Positions 37,275 through 49,060 of a DNA stretch of 64,000 bases are shown piece after piece (position 1 is the first letter of the stretch; each line of letters starts with the position of its first letter). The translations under genes were made by a program, and so were the position numbers. This DNA is from Clytia hemisphaerica (Eukaryota > Cnidaria > Hydrozoa > Leptothecata > Clytiidae), in NCBI GenBank assembly GCA_902728285.1, contig CACVBU010000083.1, forward strand, positions 1-64,000, written 5' to 3'. Under the pieces are notes generated by a model. That model was not told the DNA's origin. It did no database searches and saw only the letters and a program-made list of their open reading frames with translations.

Positions 37275-37600
37275 ATAAACATGATTGGCTGGTTGGAAAA
37301 TATGACTTTTTGGGTGGGAAATTTTTACTTTTCCAAAAAGTTTGGGAATTGAAAAAAAGGTCAAAAATTTTTGTAAATTTGATACCTCGGGTTGAAAAAC
37401 TAGACTTTTTGGGTCGGAAATTTGTGTTTCTCCCAATCAGTTTGGAAAACGTTAAAAATCCATTTGGATATTACATTTGTAATTTTGTGAAATTGAGACT
37501 CTTCCTTGGAAAACTAGACTTTTTGGGATGGAAATTTGTGTTTCTCAAAACAGTTTGGAAAACGTTAAAAATCCATGTGGAAATTACGTTTTTTTAAACC
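37275..37600. repeat. About 115-bp tandem repeat, three copies
   Basis: GAAAACTAGACTTTTTGGG followed by GGAAATTTGTGTTTCTC and GTTTGGAAAACGTTAAAAAT recurs from 37.29, 37.39 and 37.51 kb. The third copy is closest to the second. Confidence 0.7.
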
Positions 37601-37849
37601 ATTTTCTGCGCATGTCCTTAGAGAAAACCACAATCGATTTTTCGCTCAAAACTGTTTTGATAAAGATATTAGACTATAATGTGAGCAGTCAAGCTGTAAG
37701 TTTCCGCCAGGTGAGGCGTCCCTTCGGAGCAGCCTCGGTCAATTGCAGTGAGTTCTCACAGTGAAGCACATATGGTACTTGTGTCATAGTTTCAAATGGT
37801 GCCCTGCTGAGCTGTGTGAGTGATCTAAGATCAAGCACGTATCTGTGCG

Positions 37850-38245
37850 AACAATAAATTTTGGATTTTTGGATTTTGACTTTTTTCAACCTAGATTTTC
37901 GAAAATTCCAACCTTGTTTGGTTTGGACTTTGGCTTTTTTCCACCTGGATTTTTGAAAAATTCCAACCTTGTTAAATTTGGATGTTGGCTTTTTTCAACC
38001 TGGATTTTTCCATGCCATGGAAAATGCAAAATTTCCAACCTTGGAGAATGTCCCAAATGCGTGTACCTATCCGTCAGTTCAATTTTCCTTTTAAACGAAC
38101 AGGGAAAATCGGAAAAAATCCAATTTTCCATTTCGTTTTTAGCTAAAAAATCAAACCATGGAAAATTGAAATTTTTGTTTTCATTTGTTTTAAAAATTCC
38201 TAAAAAAATTTTAATTACACAAAAATTGTCAAATTTTGTGATTTT
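37850..38245 (+). repeat. 64-bp tandem repeat joined to a dispersed repeat shared with 48.4 kb
   Basis: Three units of about 64 bp (TTTTTTCAACCTGGATTTTT ... CCAACCTTG) at 37.86-38.02 kb run into a segment (38.04-38.23 kb; GCGTGTACCTATCCGTCAGT) that is repeated almost exactly in reverse at 48.40-48.56 kb. No coding capacity is credible. Confidence 0.7.
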
Positions 38246-38441
38246 CATTTCGTTTATTCAAAACACGATGAAGAATTTAATAACGAACTGAAAAATTTTT
38301 ATTTTCAAGTATTCAATTATCATTCGTTAACCGAGCGACACATAGTTTCATAGGAACAGACAGCTATCAATCATTTAATTGTGTTTTTTATAACAAGGCA
38401 AGCCTTAAAACGATTTCCTTGTAGTGATCAACACATACACG

Positions 38442-41400
38442 ATGGACACGGTTGGGCTTGACGAGCTTAAGTATTGGGTATCAGGAAATAAATCGTATGG
38501 TGATATTAGTACCATATTAAAGTTACGATATCCAAATGAAAGAGGCTTTTCAGAGTCAAGTGTGCATCATTATATGAAATTGCATGGGTTGTCAACAAGA
38601 ACAAGAAAAGAGGAAGTTTTAGAACTTGTCAGGTCTTCAGTTAACCAAGAATGTATAAATCGATTTTTCGTTGAAAATTTCCGCTCATTATTACGCGAAT
38701 CAGTCTACCTTAAGTATATATATTTTGCGGGCACTAAATTTTCGCATGTACTTAATTTCGTGAATTTTTAGGGGCTTCGCCCTCCTACACAGCCCATGTC
38801 TGTTATATACGACATTGGTACTTAAGTATTGATGCTCTAAGATCAAGGATGACTTTTCCTTTTCATTATACAAATGCGGGTGTGTAAGATATCCTTATCT
38901 TTATTACTAAGGTTGGACCAACGTACGGCCGAAAGATGATGAAAGGGTACGTTAGACACAATTACAATTTATCAATAAGCCAAAGAAGGATATCTACCGC
39001 AATGAAAGAAGTTTCCCCTGTATATCACCAAGCTCGTTTGACACGAACAGAACGACTCGTGAACCCAATTCCCTACAATGCACAGTACTTTGGGCATAAG
39101 ATACATTTCGATCAGAACGAAAAATTGGTCATGTACGGTGTTACTCATGTTGCAGCAATAGACAGATTCGTAACAGCTACTTCAACGATGCGGTGAAGTA
39201 TACAGGTATACAGGTATGCATCAATAGTTTAGTTTAATTTTTGAAGTAACAAAGTAGGCAAGCAATAGGAATTCGCGGAAATATACAAGGGTCTAGAAAA
39301 TTTTTTCTATTCACGGTAACATTTTTATTCGCGTTTTAACAAATAAATGGATAATCAGATGATCGGTTATGAGATTAATGAAAATCATATACTTTATTAC
39401 AGAAAAACAATCGTTGATTATGGATTTATGGATCAGTTACGAATAGAAGGTGGTAGGGAGTTTTATTTAATCATTGGAATACAACAGCATTTATCAGATC
39501 GTAGAGGAAATCAAACCATATCATGTTATCAACAAACTCAATCAAAAAGGGTACATATTTAAAATATTAGGCCTTATACTTTACTGTTAGAATTTAAGTC
39601 GTGATCCTGCGTATCTCTTATTTTGAACATATGGGATGTCCCATTTAGGCTCAAATGTTTGGCAGAGTCACCTGTACTTAAATAATCTCTTAAAAGACAT
39701 ATACACTTGAAGAGTTAAAGTTTTGAGGGTTTTACTCAATTGTAATTAAAGGGGTTTTGATATAAATTATGTTCCTTTTATCATGGGGCACAGTCTATAC
39801 AGTCTTTAGCTTTCTACCCGGAAAAAAGCTTCAGTGTAATAATATCATCTTTCTTTTATAGAATCTTCCAATCGAACGCTTTTGGCCCGAGGTAAACAGC
39901 CGTGTGAACTATCCATTGAAAGATGCCCCTATTGAAATGGAAAATCAGAATCTTTTTTATATGGGCTTGGATTATCACAAGTTTTGTATTTCATTTATCA
40001 CATGCAAAATTGCTGCGTATGGATTAGACATTGTTCGGAACTCGTGGAATCAACACCCAATTCCTAGTAAGTTTATTACAGTGTGTGAAAGTTTGAAAAC
40101 TTTGGAAGAATCCACTCCTAAAGCATTATTTGGGCTTTATGATGACCTCAACATTTTTTCATTGTACACGTTTTTTTTATAAGCATACAAAAATCCGAAA
40201 ACAGGCTCAGAGATCGAAAGCTTAATAAGGCTTTAAAATGCTTTAATTTTCTCCATATCTGAGCCTACAATCCGTGCCATAATATATTTGCACTTTTGGT
40301 TAATTTACCATTTTTCGAAAATTGAAGTTCGAGCGAGAATGTAAATTTAAGGCCCTCAACTTGATTTCATCGATTATTTCGATCTGGGAGGGATTTATTG
40401 GTTTCTAGGCTATATTTCAAGCCCTACTGGACCATTTTTAAACTTTTGGATCCTCAGATCCTAAGGTCCTAAGTCTTAAGTCTAGCGTTAAAACTCTACC
40501 CTTCGAACCTACTTTAGAGCACTTACAAATCGATTGTGGTTTCAAAACACCCCGGTGAATTTCCCTTTTGTGCCAAGTATTTTGTCCTTGATTGTAGATA
40601 TGCTTAAAAGTGCAATGCTCATAAAAAAACATGTAATGCAGTTTCTAGAAAAAGACCTTTCCTGTGACTTTGTAGGAAAATCACCCATCGTTGATTACTC
40701 TTGTCTCCCGAATAGACTGGGGGGTCCGAATAAGCAGGGGGTAGGAAAATTTTCTAAATTCTAATAGGGGGGATGGGGATGGCATAAGAGGGGGGTTTGA
40801 AGACAGAATTTATTTTAACTGATATCAATTTCAACAACAAAAACGAAACTTTAATAAATGAACACGTAAAATAAGAACCAATTCTAACAAAAAGGAAAAT
40901 TTTAATAAGTTTAAGGTCTATCTACACTGTAATGAAATATTGAATTATTCGAATTTAATTAGCGGGGGGAGGGGGATGAGAGCAGGGGATGAATTTTTTT
41001 CATCTTAGCAATTAGGACGTCTATTCGGGAGACGAGGGTATGTGATTAAGTCTTAAACCAATCCCAAAAGGAATACTTGGTAACGTCATGAAAAACTGGG
41101 CAAATCGATCTTTCTCTTTTGATATTAACAAAGGAAAAAGGTAACAAAAAGTTAAAACAATAAGCTTCGAGACCAGAGTTTTTTATACGGACTATGATCT
41201 TAAGCATGTAAGTGCAACTATAAAAATGCTAATCAACTTCAGCTGCTATTGATTTTGTCTGGTGTGTTAATGAAACTTTTAGGAATAATTGAAATCTTTT
41301 TAATGCACCAGAAATTCTTTCTCTTTTGCCAACAATTTTTTTTTCAATTTATTTAATTTAGATCGGGGTACACCAGATATACTGAGACAAGCAAACTCGA

Positions 41401-41645
41401 CAGCAGCATTCATTCCTGTCATGAACATTCCAACTGTTGGAAGAGCTGTTGAGATATACCGAGAAACTTATCGAGGAGTGTTGACAGAAGAATCAAAATT
41501 TGGAGAAGATTTATTGAATGGTGACCAAGCTTGGCATTCTCAATTTCACATTCCAACGATTTTTGCAGAAGTCGTGAACGGTCGATACGCCATGTTTCAA
41601 AGATCGATCTTATTTTTTATCGAAAAAGTGAACAATTGTTATTAA
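38442..41645 (+). CDS. Integrase-core (RNase H fold) transposase-like gene, probably decayed
   Basis: Segments: 38442-38652 (helix-turn-helix-like, LKYWVSGNKSYGDISTIL), 38912-39196 (RKMMKGYVRHNY, then YFGHKIHFDQNEKLVMYGV, first catalytic Asp), about 39402-39551 (YGFMDQLRIEGGREFYL), 39861-40072 (NLPIERFWPEVNSRVNY, catalytic Glu), and 41362-41645 (RGTPDILRQANSTAAFIP). The last two junctions have GT/AG sites and agreeing phase (CCT A|GTAAGT and TTTAG|AT CGG). The first junction is not resolved, and a stop follows 39195, so the gene is likely broken there. The second catalytic Asp position reads Glu (IEGGREF). I recognise the arrangement from integrase-domain proteins of cnidarians; an IS3EU/Ginger-like origin is possible. 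Two MITEs sit in the last intron. Confidence 0.55.
40167..40633. mobile_element. 467-bp MITE of the CA(C/T)G-T8-ATAAG family, TA duplication
   Basis: Left end CACGTTTTTTTTATAAGCAT, right end GCTCATAAAAAAACATG. TA flanks both sides (40165-40166, 40634-40635). It lies in the last intron of the integrase-like gene. Confidence 0.75.
40698..41040. mobile_element. About 340-bp MITE with CTCCCGAATAGAC inverted ends
   Basis: TTGTCTCCCGAATAGAC at 40701-40717 is matched by GTCTATTCGGGAGACGAGG at 41019-41037. The inside is G-rich with GGGGGGATGGGG runs on one strand. It lies in the same intron as the 40.2-kb MITE. TGATTA occurs close to both ends but not at equal distance, so the duplication is uncertain. 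Confidence 0.65.
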
Positions 41646-41704
41646 ATCTTGATAACTAAAAATTACTTTGCTATACAAAGAAAAAAAAAATAGATACCTA
41701 GATA

Positions 41705-42017
41705 ACCCTACTCCACTAACTTTGTTATATTTTACCCATAACATTTCCGAGCGAAAAATTCCTGTTAAACAAAACTAAGAGCCATAAGGCATAAAGTTAT
41801 GGATAAACAGTTTAGTTCTTAATTTTTTGTCTTAAATAATGATGTCAAATTTTACTTTCCTTCATAGAAATGGACAAAATCCAAAGAATTAGTGTAAAAA
41901 CATTCAGTATTGTTTCTCGACAGATAGATTGACGAGGGTCTGCAGGCAATCGCTAAAATATCGAACTTTGCCATCCCCTTTAAGTGTTTTAAACCCAAAA
42001 AGGTGGTATAAGCAGGG
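41705..42017. other. Intergenic
   Basis: I see no gene between the integrase-like gene and the two-gene transposon. Confidence 0.35.
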
Positions 42018-42195
42018 TACCTTATCGGGGGAAAAAATGTCGGTGGAAAGTGACGAAAATTTTAAGGGGGTGAGTGAAGGAAACCATTTCATTTGGACAA
42101 TTTAATACCCCTTTCCCGATATCGATTGCGCAATCACAAATTCACGGAAATACAACATGAAAGCGAGGCTGGGTAGGGTACATTTTCAAAACATC

Positions 42196-44027
42196 ATGGC
42201 GGCGAGCAGTAGCAGATTGACTGAGAAAGAATTTATCTTCACATAACTTGTAAATAATGTAAATAAAGAAATTCCTATTGAAATTGTATATAATGAAGAA
42301 GATGCTGCTATGTTTATAAGTGATTGTCCACGTTCTGTTCCTGTAAATACTGTAAATACTTCAAACATCCAGCCCATAACAACACCACTCTCAACAACAA
42401 CAACAACAACACAAACACAATCTGATGTTCAAAAGACTGAGGAAAAATGGGGAAAATCTCTTGCTTCACTACCTGCATTTGGGATGAAGGAGATCGAAAC
42501 TCATAGAAAGATCAGTGGGAAAACACCTGGAAGTGCCATCATAAAAACAAGAGATACACGAGTTTCAAGCAGTGAGATATATCTCATCGAACAATATATA
42601 TTCTATGGAGAAGGATTGACACGTTCTTTTTAAAGCCATCAGCAAAGCCAGTATCAAAGACAAAAAATGGAGCTTAACAGTTAGTATAAATAAAATTACA
42701 AACCAGGTAGTATCTACCAATTGTACTTGTGTGGCAGGGAACTCTGGCTATTGTAATCATGTAATGGGGCTGCTTATGGAGATTGCTTTATACTCATTCA
42801 AAGGACTCACAGAAATCCCTGAAGAAGTAGCCTGCACCAGTAGGTCACAACAATGGGGTGTACCAGGGAAATCTCGCCAAGCCCAAGCACCAAAACTCCC
42901 TGTCAAGGATACGACCATCCAACAGTTGCCAAGCAAGAAAGGGGTATCTTCCACGTTGTTCGACCCCAGAAAGGAGCAGCATGCAATAAATACCTATAAT
43001 GCTATTTTTATAATGCTATAGAAACCTTCAAACAAAGACTGTCAAATGTTGAGGATTGGTTTTGTTTGTGCTATTCCACCACAGGATGATTGGGTAGAAT
43101 TGCGTGATACGCCACATGGGAGCTTCATTGTAGGTTCACCATTGGCTTGTCACTTGTATCCTATAGGATATGATGTTGCTGTTGAAACTAATTTACTTGA
43201 ATTTTATGAATGCTCTGTCATGCACCCAACCTTGGTTAAAATGTTCCTTTACCTTTTAAGGTGATTTTAAAGGAAAGCCCATGCATTCCTGCATTTACAA
43301 TAAATGAAAGAGAGAGGAAATATTTGTATAGCATAATGAAAACCAAGTTAGAAGCCAGGAAACTTGAACGCGAAACAACAAGTCAGGCTTCTTGTGAATT
43401 GTGGCACTTAACAAGAAAACATAAAATTACATGCAGCAAGGCTCACAAAGTTCTTATTCGTCAGAGGAATTTTTGATTACTGAATTTACCTCACAGAAGA
43501 AGAATCATGAATTGCCAAAAAGCATGAAAGATAATTTTGAACATGGTAAACGGTATGAGCCGATTGCGAGAAAGCTTTATGAAAATGTAATGAATTACCA
43601 TCTTAAACATGTATGTAGTGTGCGAGAAACCGGTTGTGTGGTGCAACCAAATTTACCCTGGCTATTGGCCAGTCCTGATGGCCTTGTTATAGATTGTGAG
43701 CAAATTGGGTTGATTGAAATAAAATGCCCTAAGACAAAGGCCAACCATACTGTTGACCAGTTGCTAGCTGATGAAAGATTTTATGCTGAGAAGTTAAAAG
43801 ATGGGACATTATACTTAAAAAAGGCCCACAGTTATGGATACTACACTCAAATTCAAATGGCAATGGGAATGTGTGGTCTTTCATTTTGTGACTTTATTGT
43901 CTATACTTTCAAAACAATTATAATCATTAGAACAGCTTTTGATAAAGAATATTTTACAAATCTTGTCTCAAAACTAAACAAATTTTATGAGAAATATTTG
44001 TTAAAGCATATTTTGAACAACAAATAA
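42196..44027 (+). pseudogene. SWIM zinc-finger / YqaJ-type nuclease gene of the transposon, frameshifted
   Basis: Starts at ATGGCGGCG (42196), but a stop comes after 15 codons. It can be followed in pieces: 42310-42633, 42636-43021, 43046-43260, 43261-43470 and 43470-44027, so at least four frameshifts. The SWIM zinc finger is NCTCVAGNSGYCNHV (C-x-C ... C-x-H) near 42.72-42.77 kb. The YqaJ-like PD-(D/E)xK nuclease is in the last piece: HGKRYEPIA, then ASPDG (Asp) and IEIKCPK (E-x-K). YqaJ proteins are lambda-exonuclease-like; their role in these transposons is not established. Confidence 0.8.
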
Positions 44028-44053
44028 GTGTTTATATTATTAAAATAGGAACT

Positions 44054-44310
44054 TTCAGGAAAACTGGGTGCTAATATTCGATTGACTTAGCAATTTAAGG
44101 AAAATGTCAATTGCAATGTCAATGACAGTTGCAGTTTATTCAAAATTCATTTAGTCTCTTTGAAATCTAAAAGCTGAATTCAAAATATTTTGCATCTATC
44201 GCTTAAAATTTTAGAAAGATGATATTTTTACAGCACTGTTGAATTATCCAATATTTCTATATATTCTGAGGTAACAAAAGATTTATGAAAAGCACCCAGT
44301 TTTGGTTTTA
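44054..44310. repeat. Inverted repeat between the two transposon genes
   Basis: GGAAAACTGGGTGCT near 44057 is matched by AGCACCCAGTTTTGG near 44289. It occupies the gap between the convergent 3' ends and could be a small nested element or part of a shared 3' end structure. Confidence 0.45.
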
Positions 44311-44365
44311 AATATCAAAAGTTTTTAGTATTTTACAATAAATTTGAACAAAATTCTTAGTGTTT

Positions 44366-45240
44366 TTACTCCTCAGTATCTTTTTGAATGAGAGGAGGCA
44401 TACTATTAGTGAGTAAGCAGCAAACTGTCCATATTTGATTAATAGAGCCATGTAAAGTCAATGGTATCTCATTTCTCAAAATTCGAAATTTTTTGATTCT
44501 TTGGATAGCCCTCTCAACGTGGATTCTTACTGAAGCAATAGTTTGGCTTTCTTTCACCTCAGCAGCTGTTAGCTGGTCCCTTCCTTCTAAAAAGCAAAAA
44601 TTTGACAAAGTTATGATGTATCTCGAAACAGTTGTTTTTGATAACTTGAATAACCATCCTAAATGGGACAATGTGAAGCCATTCCTGAGCCAGGACAAAT
44701 ATAAAAAAACTGTTCTTCGTTATCTAATAAGGGTGCTCTTCCACGTTTAAGATAAGAAATATCTTCTTGAGAATGTTTTTCATTTGACATTCGCCTAGAT
44801 GTGTCATAGAACTTGATATTTGATGACTTCACTCCTGGATTTAGCAATTCTAACAGTGCTTTGAAAGATTCAACAGATATACCAGTAGCTTTTATAAATA
44901 ATTTTTCATCTTTACTTATATTTTTATAGGAATACTTTTGATCTTGTAATAGTTCAATTTCTTTCTTAAGATTCTTATCATTATGCAACAATTGCTGATT
45001 TCCCTCAATGTTACATTTTCCAATTTTAGCTCTTCGACTTTAAGTTTAAGGATTTCCACCTCAGTGAGTTCAGGTTCAGGGTCAGGGGCAATAGAGTTTT
45101 CATATGAAAAATCATCTTCCCAGTTCATTGAAAGGTCCTCCTCTTGGGTTTTAGCAGAATTATCATCATCAGTTTCGATTATGCTTTCAGACGAGTAATT
45201 AATTGAGGGTGGTCTTTTTCGTGGTGATTTACGTTTTGGT
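44366..45240 (-). pseudogene. DDE_Tnp_4-type transposase, frameshifted and missing its catalytic core
   Basis: The reading frame begins next to the inner terminal repeat with a basic NLS-like stretch (SPKRKSPRKRPP), then an acidic and coiled-coil part (MNWEDDF at 45128). It shifts frame near 45000 and again in a T run near 44705. Helical blocks follow (WLRNGFTLSHLGWLFKLSKT, SRYIITLSNF), and then the sequence jumps directly to the C-terminal end of the family (FLEGRDQLTAAEVKESQTIA, HVERAIQRIKKFRIL, IWTVCCLLTNSMPPL). The part that normally carries the DDE residues, roughly 100-plus residues, is absent. No THAP finger is visible. It is convergent with the nuclease gene. Confidence 0.8.
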
Positions 45241-45581
45241 GATTGCGCAATCGATATCGGGAAAGGCGTATTGGGTGAAAGTGACTAAATTATAAATTTC
45301 GTCGGGGAAAAGTGACGAATTTGAAATTTTGGTCGGGAGGAAATAACGAAAATGCCTCTAGGTGAAGAAATTTTTCCCCGACGAAAAAAAAACCCGACTA
45401 AATGAAACTCCGACATTTTTTCCCCGATAAGGTATGTAGTAAGAATACCTTCGGTGGAAAATCTTTGAGAATTTATTAGCAAGGAGAATGTCTTTAAGAG
45501 ACAAGAGTAAAGTATTCGAGATGATATGTGTAAGTTTAAACTTTGTATTTTTATTCTGACTTGTTATCATTTTACAAAATA

Positions 45582-48056
45582 TCAATTGAGTAAAATCAAA
45601 TCATTAAATATTGTAAAACTGTTGTAGTTCTCAGAAGCTTCTTCGGCTCTACAATGCACGCAATGCGTATGTCCTTCCAGCCACTTCACAGTGCAACTCT
45701 CACAACCAATCATACTGCGGCAACATGTCGATATCGTTACTGGCGGTTGGACTGGTCCGTGACAGACCATGCACTTGAAAAGCTCGTTGATAAGACTTTT
45801 GTACGCGACCAGCTTATGGACGTCATTTTTGATTGCCTTAATATCTTCCTTCATGCATTGTTCGACTTGCGTCAACGTACCTAAGAAGGAGAAGTTATTA
45901 CAGAAGCCTCCATAACTCCAAAAGTTTCATGGTTCCTTCAGGTACCAAGCTCTTAGTAACACGTCTCTAAATCTCGAGATTTCAATTCCTCGCGGATTTT
46001 TGAGTTATGAAGACTTAACTATTTAAAATATTTAAAGCGCATGTGAAATTACTCCAAAAAAGGTTAGTCTTTCTTTGCAGAAAGTCATGATAAAATCCCA
46101 ATTAAAATCTCTTACTAATTTCTTAAACCTGAAGGAAAATATTAGAGCAAGTCACTTGTTAAGTTGAGCGCCAATCCATTTCCCTCTATTGTGATAAAAA
46201 GACGATTGACGAAACCAAAGATAAAGTATGTTTCCTTTGAGGCTCCGAGATAACAGTCCAGAAGGCAGTAGTTCTTACCGTCTCCAATGGAGATCTTCCT
46301 CTTTTTCTTTTTGCTCGTTTCAAAGTTGTTCGATGGAATAGCATAGACTTTTCTGGAATTTACTTTCCACCAGGATGCTTCTGTAGAAAAAGAGCAACGC
46401 TAGGTAGAAAATATATAAGTTAAGAGCATACCTTCCCAAAAATACAACTTTCCATGAAAATCAAGGCTTGCATAATTTAACCTCCTGATAAAGTTAAATT
46501 GATAAAAGTTGTATTGCTGAGTAGTTAAAACAAGCAGTCCAGTCATTTGCAAAAATAGGTTTCATCTCCAAACATTTGTCTTGCTTGTTTCTCTATTTAC
46601 TTTACATTCGCGTTGTCATTCGGTACACTTATTGTTACTTGTCTTGAAACTTCATCTTAGAGGAAAAAAACGTAAAGTGTATGAAATTTGTATTTTCAGA
46701 TTTCACTCTTAACAGTTTTCTTGTTTAGGCATTTCAGAAATACAAGACAGGTATACAAGACTGGCTTTTATCAAAACAAATATTAAAATCATAAAAAACT
46801 CACCGATTTTGCCCTCCGCCATCGCTGATAAGTTTATTTTCATGGTGAACGACTTTTTAGCTTTGATGTGGTTTCCAATACCCGGTAATAGGGCCCTGAA
46901 ATTTAGAATTTAAAACAAACATTTATACTTGCGTACTTGTAGTGTTCAGGTATCATTGATTCTAATGTTGTCATTTCCTGTCATATTGACTGACTGATCG
47001 GTGTGTTATATCTCATGGGCTAATGGGAGAACTTTTTAGGGAAAACGTGATGAAAATTTAAAAATGGAAAATAAACTTTCAAGAGCTAAGCACATTCCTT
47101 CGAAGGAATATCCCACGAAAATTTACTAAAGCACGTACCTCGGTGTGGGAGCACTCGGTGTATTTGTAGGAGTGTTGATGCCATTATTAGCGATGGTGTT
47201 TTGGTTTATCGGACTACCCTCGATATAAAAACGAGAAACTCTTGGTGTATATCTTCTCATATCAAAAGAACCATCTGTTTTCGGAAATTCGCTAACAGCA
47301 TCTAACCCGATATCATGCCGTATGGTAATTGATGATGGAATGAGCTGAAACAGATAAATAATTCAACGTTATGAAGCTTTCTAGATACCCGTGCACATTT
47401 ATCCTTTAAGTGAGCGTCGTAAAAAGGCATTCATTCAGGAGCTTTTTAAGTTTTAAAGCAGAACATTTTGTTTTTAATTTATAGTCAAATTTTCATCCGT
47501 TTCCGGTCTAGATATTCAGGATGTAAACTGTTTTTCTGACATTTCTGGTTTATTTTGAATGCAACACATGGAACACACGCAACAAAATGATTGCGTAAAT
47601 TTGTCGACCCTGGGTTTAGAAATTTCTAGGAAAACGAGGCTGTGAACACAAAAAATCAAAATAAAACGAAAAGTTTACAACCAGGCTAATGTTCATCCCG
47701 ACATAAGAAAAAATTTTCTTTAAAAACCCAGTATTTTTAGCTTCCCCTCAATGCGCTCGATACTTACTGTCTTTGATATAACCCCTCACTGGCAATCTTA
47801 TGTATCTATCTATTATTTGCCCTCTATGCTAAAACGGTGGGAAAAACAGATATTCGAGAATAATCCGTACCTTGAAGAGAACTGAGAGCTGTTCAATGCG
47901 CATGTGCTCACTTCTCACCACCCGAGACGAGTGCGTCATTTCGCAGTAGAGTTCAAATGTATCAATAGGTTCCATCTTGACTGTGCTTTCGAACTGAATA
48001 AGATACTTTGTCATCGCAAGATTCATGCATTGGACATATGTTTCATTTGAGTTGTT
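45582..48056 (-). CDS. RING-type zinc-finger protein, 5' end not found
   Basis: Five exons join in phase: 48056-47871, 47344-47139, 46895-46804, 46380-46279 and 45880-45582, giving 294 residues plus stop (885 nt). The first listed exon starts at an acceptor (TTTAAAG), so at least one upstream exon is missing; I see no good candidate. The fourth exon has a basic SKKKKRK nuclear-signal-like run. The last exon carries the zinc finger: C-x2-C (CMVC), a CC pair, C-x2-C (CESC) and C-x2-C (CVHC), a RING/U-box-like layout with PP after the first pair. I recognise this finger as the C-terminus of uncharacterised RING proteins in fish and cnidarians; an E3 ligase role is inferred only. Intact frames suggest a functional gene. 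Confidence 0.7.
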
Positions 48057-48399
48057 CTTTAAAAAACAGCACGGGGGATGTGTATGAAATGATGAAAGGC
48101 ATTTTTAATATAAAAATGTCGTTTCAACCCCCTGACAACTTTTCACCAATTGATTTGATCAACGCTGATTGGCTAGCATAGGCATATTCGAAAACGTTCG
48201 AAATTGACAATACTTTTAATATTTTTTCCTTTGTAGACGTTATAGACATCTCCCCCTTTTTCTGGCGCCATGGATTTAAAATTGAAACTGATTGACAAAA
48301 AAAGAATTCAATTTTTCCTTTTTTTGTTATTAAAACGAAAAAATGAAACAAAACTTCCCGTCAAGTTAGTGCTCTAGAGATATTTTTAGGAATCTTTTT

Positions 48400-48560
48400 A
48401 AAAAATCAAAACAAAAATTTCAATTTTCCATGGTTTGATTTTTTTAGCTAAAAAAGAAATGGAAAATTGGATTTTTTTCGATTTTCCATGTTCGTTTAAA
48501 AAGGAAAATTGAACTGACGGATAGGTACACGCATTGTCCCACATTTCCAGGTTGGATTTT
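48400..48560 (-). repeat. Second copy of the 38.1-kb dispersed repeat, reversed
   Basis: Read on the minus strand it carries GCGTGTACCTATCCGTCAGT and about 140 bp of downstream sequence almost identical to 38.06-38.23 kb. Confidence 0.75.
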
Positions 48561-48769
48561 CCATTGGATTTTATCTTTTTTCCAACTAAGAAAACTTTCA
48601 AACCTTGGAACACAAAAACAATATTAATAGCAATGCCCACTATGAAGCATGGTTCAATTGTCAATGAAACAGATTTTTGAAGCCGGAAGTTACTAAAAAT
48701 CGCTGGAACAGCCGAATATCGCCGGAAAAACGATTTTTCTTGAATTTCTCGAGCTGTACTTTATATTTT

Positions 48770-49060
48770 CTCATGAAATTTTGCAGACTGATGCAAAATG
48801 GCAATACCTAAAATGTGACGGAGCCTGATTTTTCAAGAAGAAAAACAATTCGGCCAAAAATGCCGATAATATGCCGTCAAAACCGGTTTGTTGCCATTTT
48901 CTCGAGATTTCATTAATCGTTTTTCCCGATTTTTGCATAAAGATGTGTGTCAGCAATGCCCTAAGTGTGGCCGATTCGGATTTTTGAGAATCATGTTTTT
49001 CCGGCTGAAAATGCCGGAAGTATGCCGGAAATCGCCGTTTTTGCGGATTTGAATTGGGCT
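48770..49060. repeat. GATGCAAAATGGCAAT / GTGACGGAG repeat
   Basis: A relative of the repeats at 57 kb and 13-14 kb (TGATGCAAAATGGCAAT, AATGTGACGGAGCC, TGATTTTTC). Two internal half-copies occur about 175 bp apart, each followed by ATGCCG-rich sequence. Confidence 0.6.

Larger units (their letters stand above)
42020..45432. mobile_element. 3.4-kb two-gene DNA transposon (PIF-ISL2EU-like), TA duplication
   Basis: The ends are inverted: CCTTATCGGGGGAAAAAATG on the left, and CATTTTTTCCCCGATAAGG on the right. TA duplicates flank them (42018-42019, 45433-45434). A second, perfect 28-bp inverted pair lies inside (42110-42137 and 45239-45266): CCTTTCCCGATATCGATTGC then GCAATCAC, holding the palindromes CGATATCG and GATTGCGCAATC. 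Between them are two convergent genes, a SWIM/YqaJ nuclease-like gene on plus and a DDE_Tnp_4-like transposase on minus. This gene pair is what I know of ISL2EU-type eukaryotic transposons. Both genes are broken, so the copy is not autonomous. Confidence 0.85.

Noticed and set aside
37845-38291. Overlapping ORFs on both strands
   Set aside because: They lie in tandem and dispersed repeats also present in reverse at 48.4 kb; low-complexity Phe/Lys composition.
48124-48351. Minus-strand ORF as a first exon of the RING gene
   Set aside because: It is in the right direction but has no donor site in suitable phase and no similarity that I recognise.
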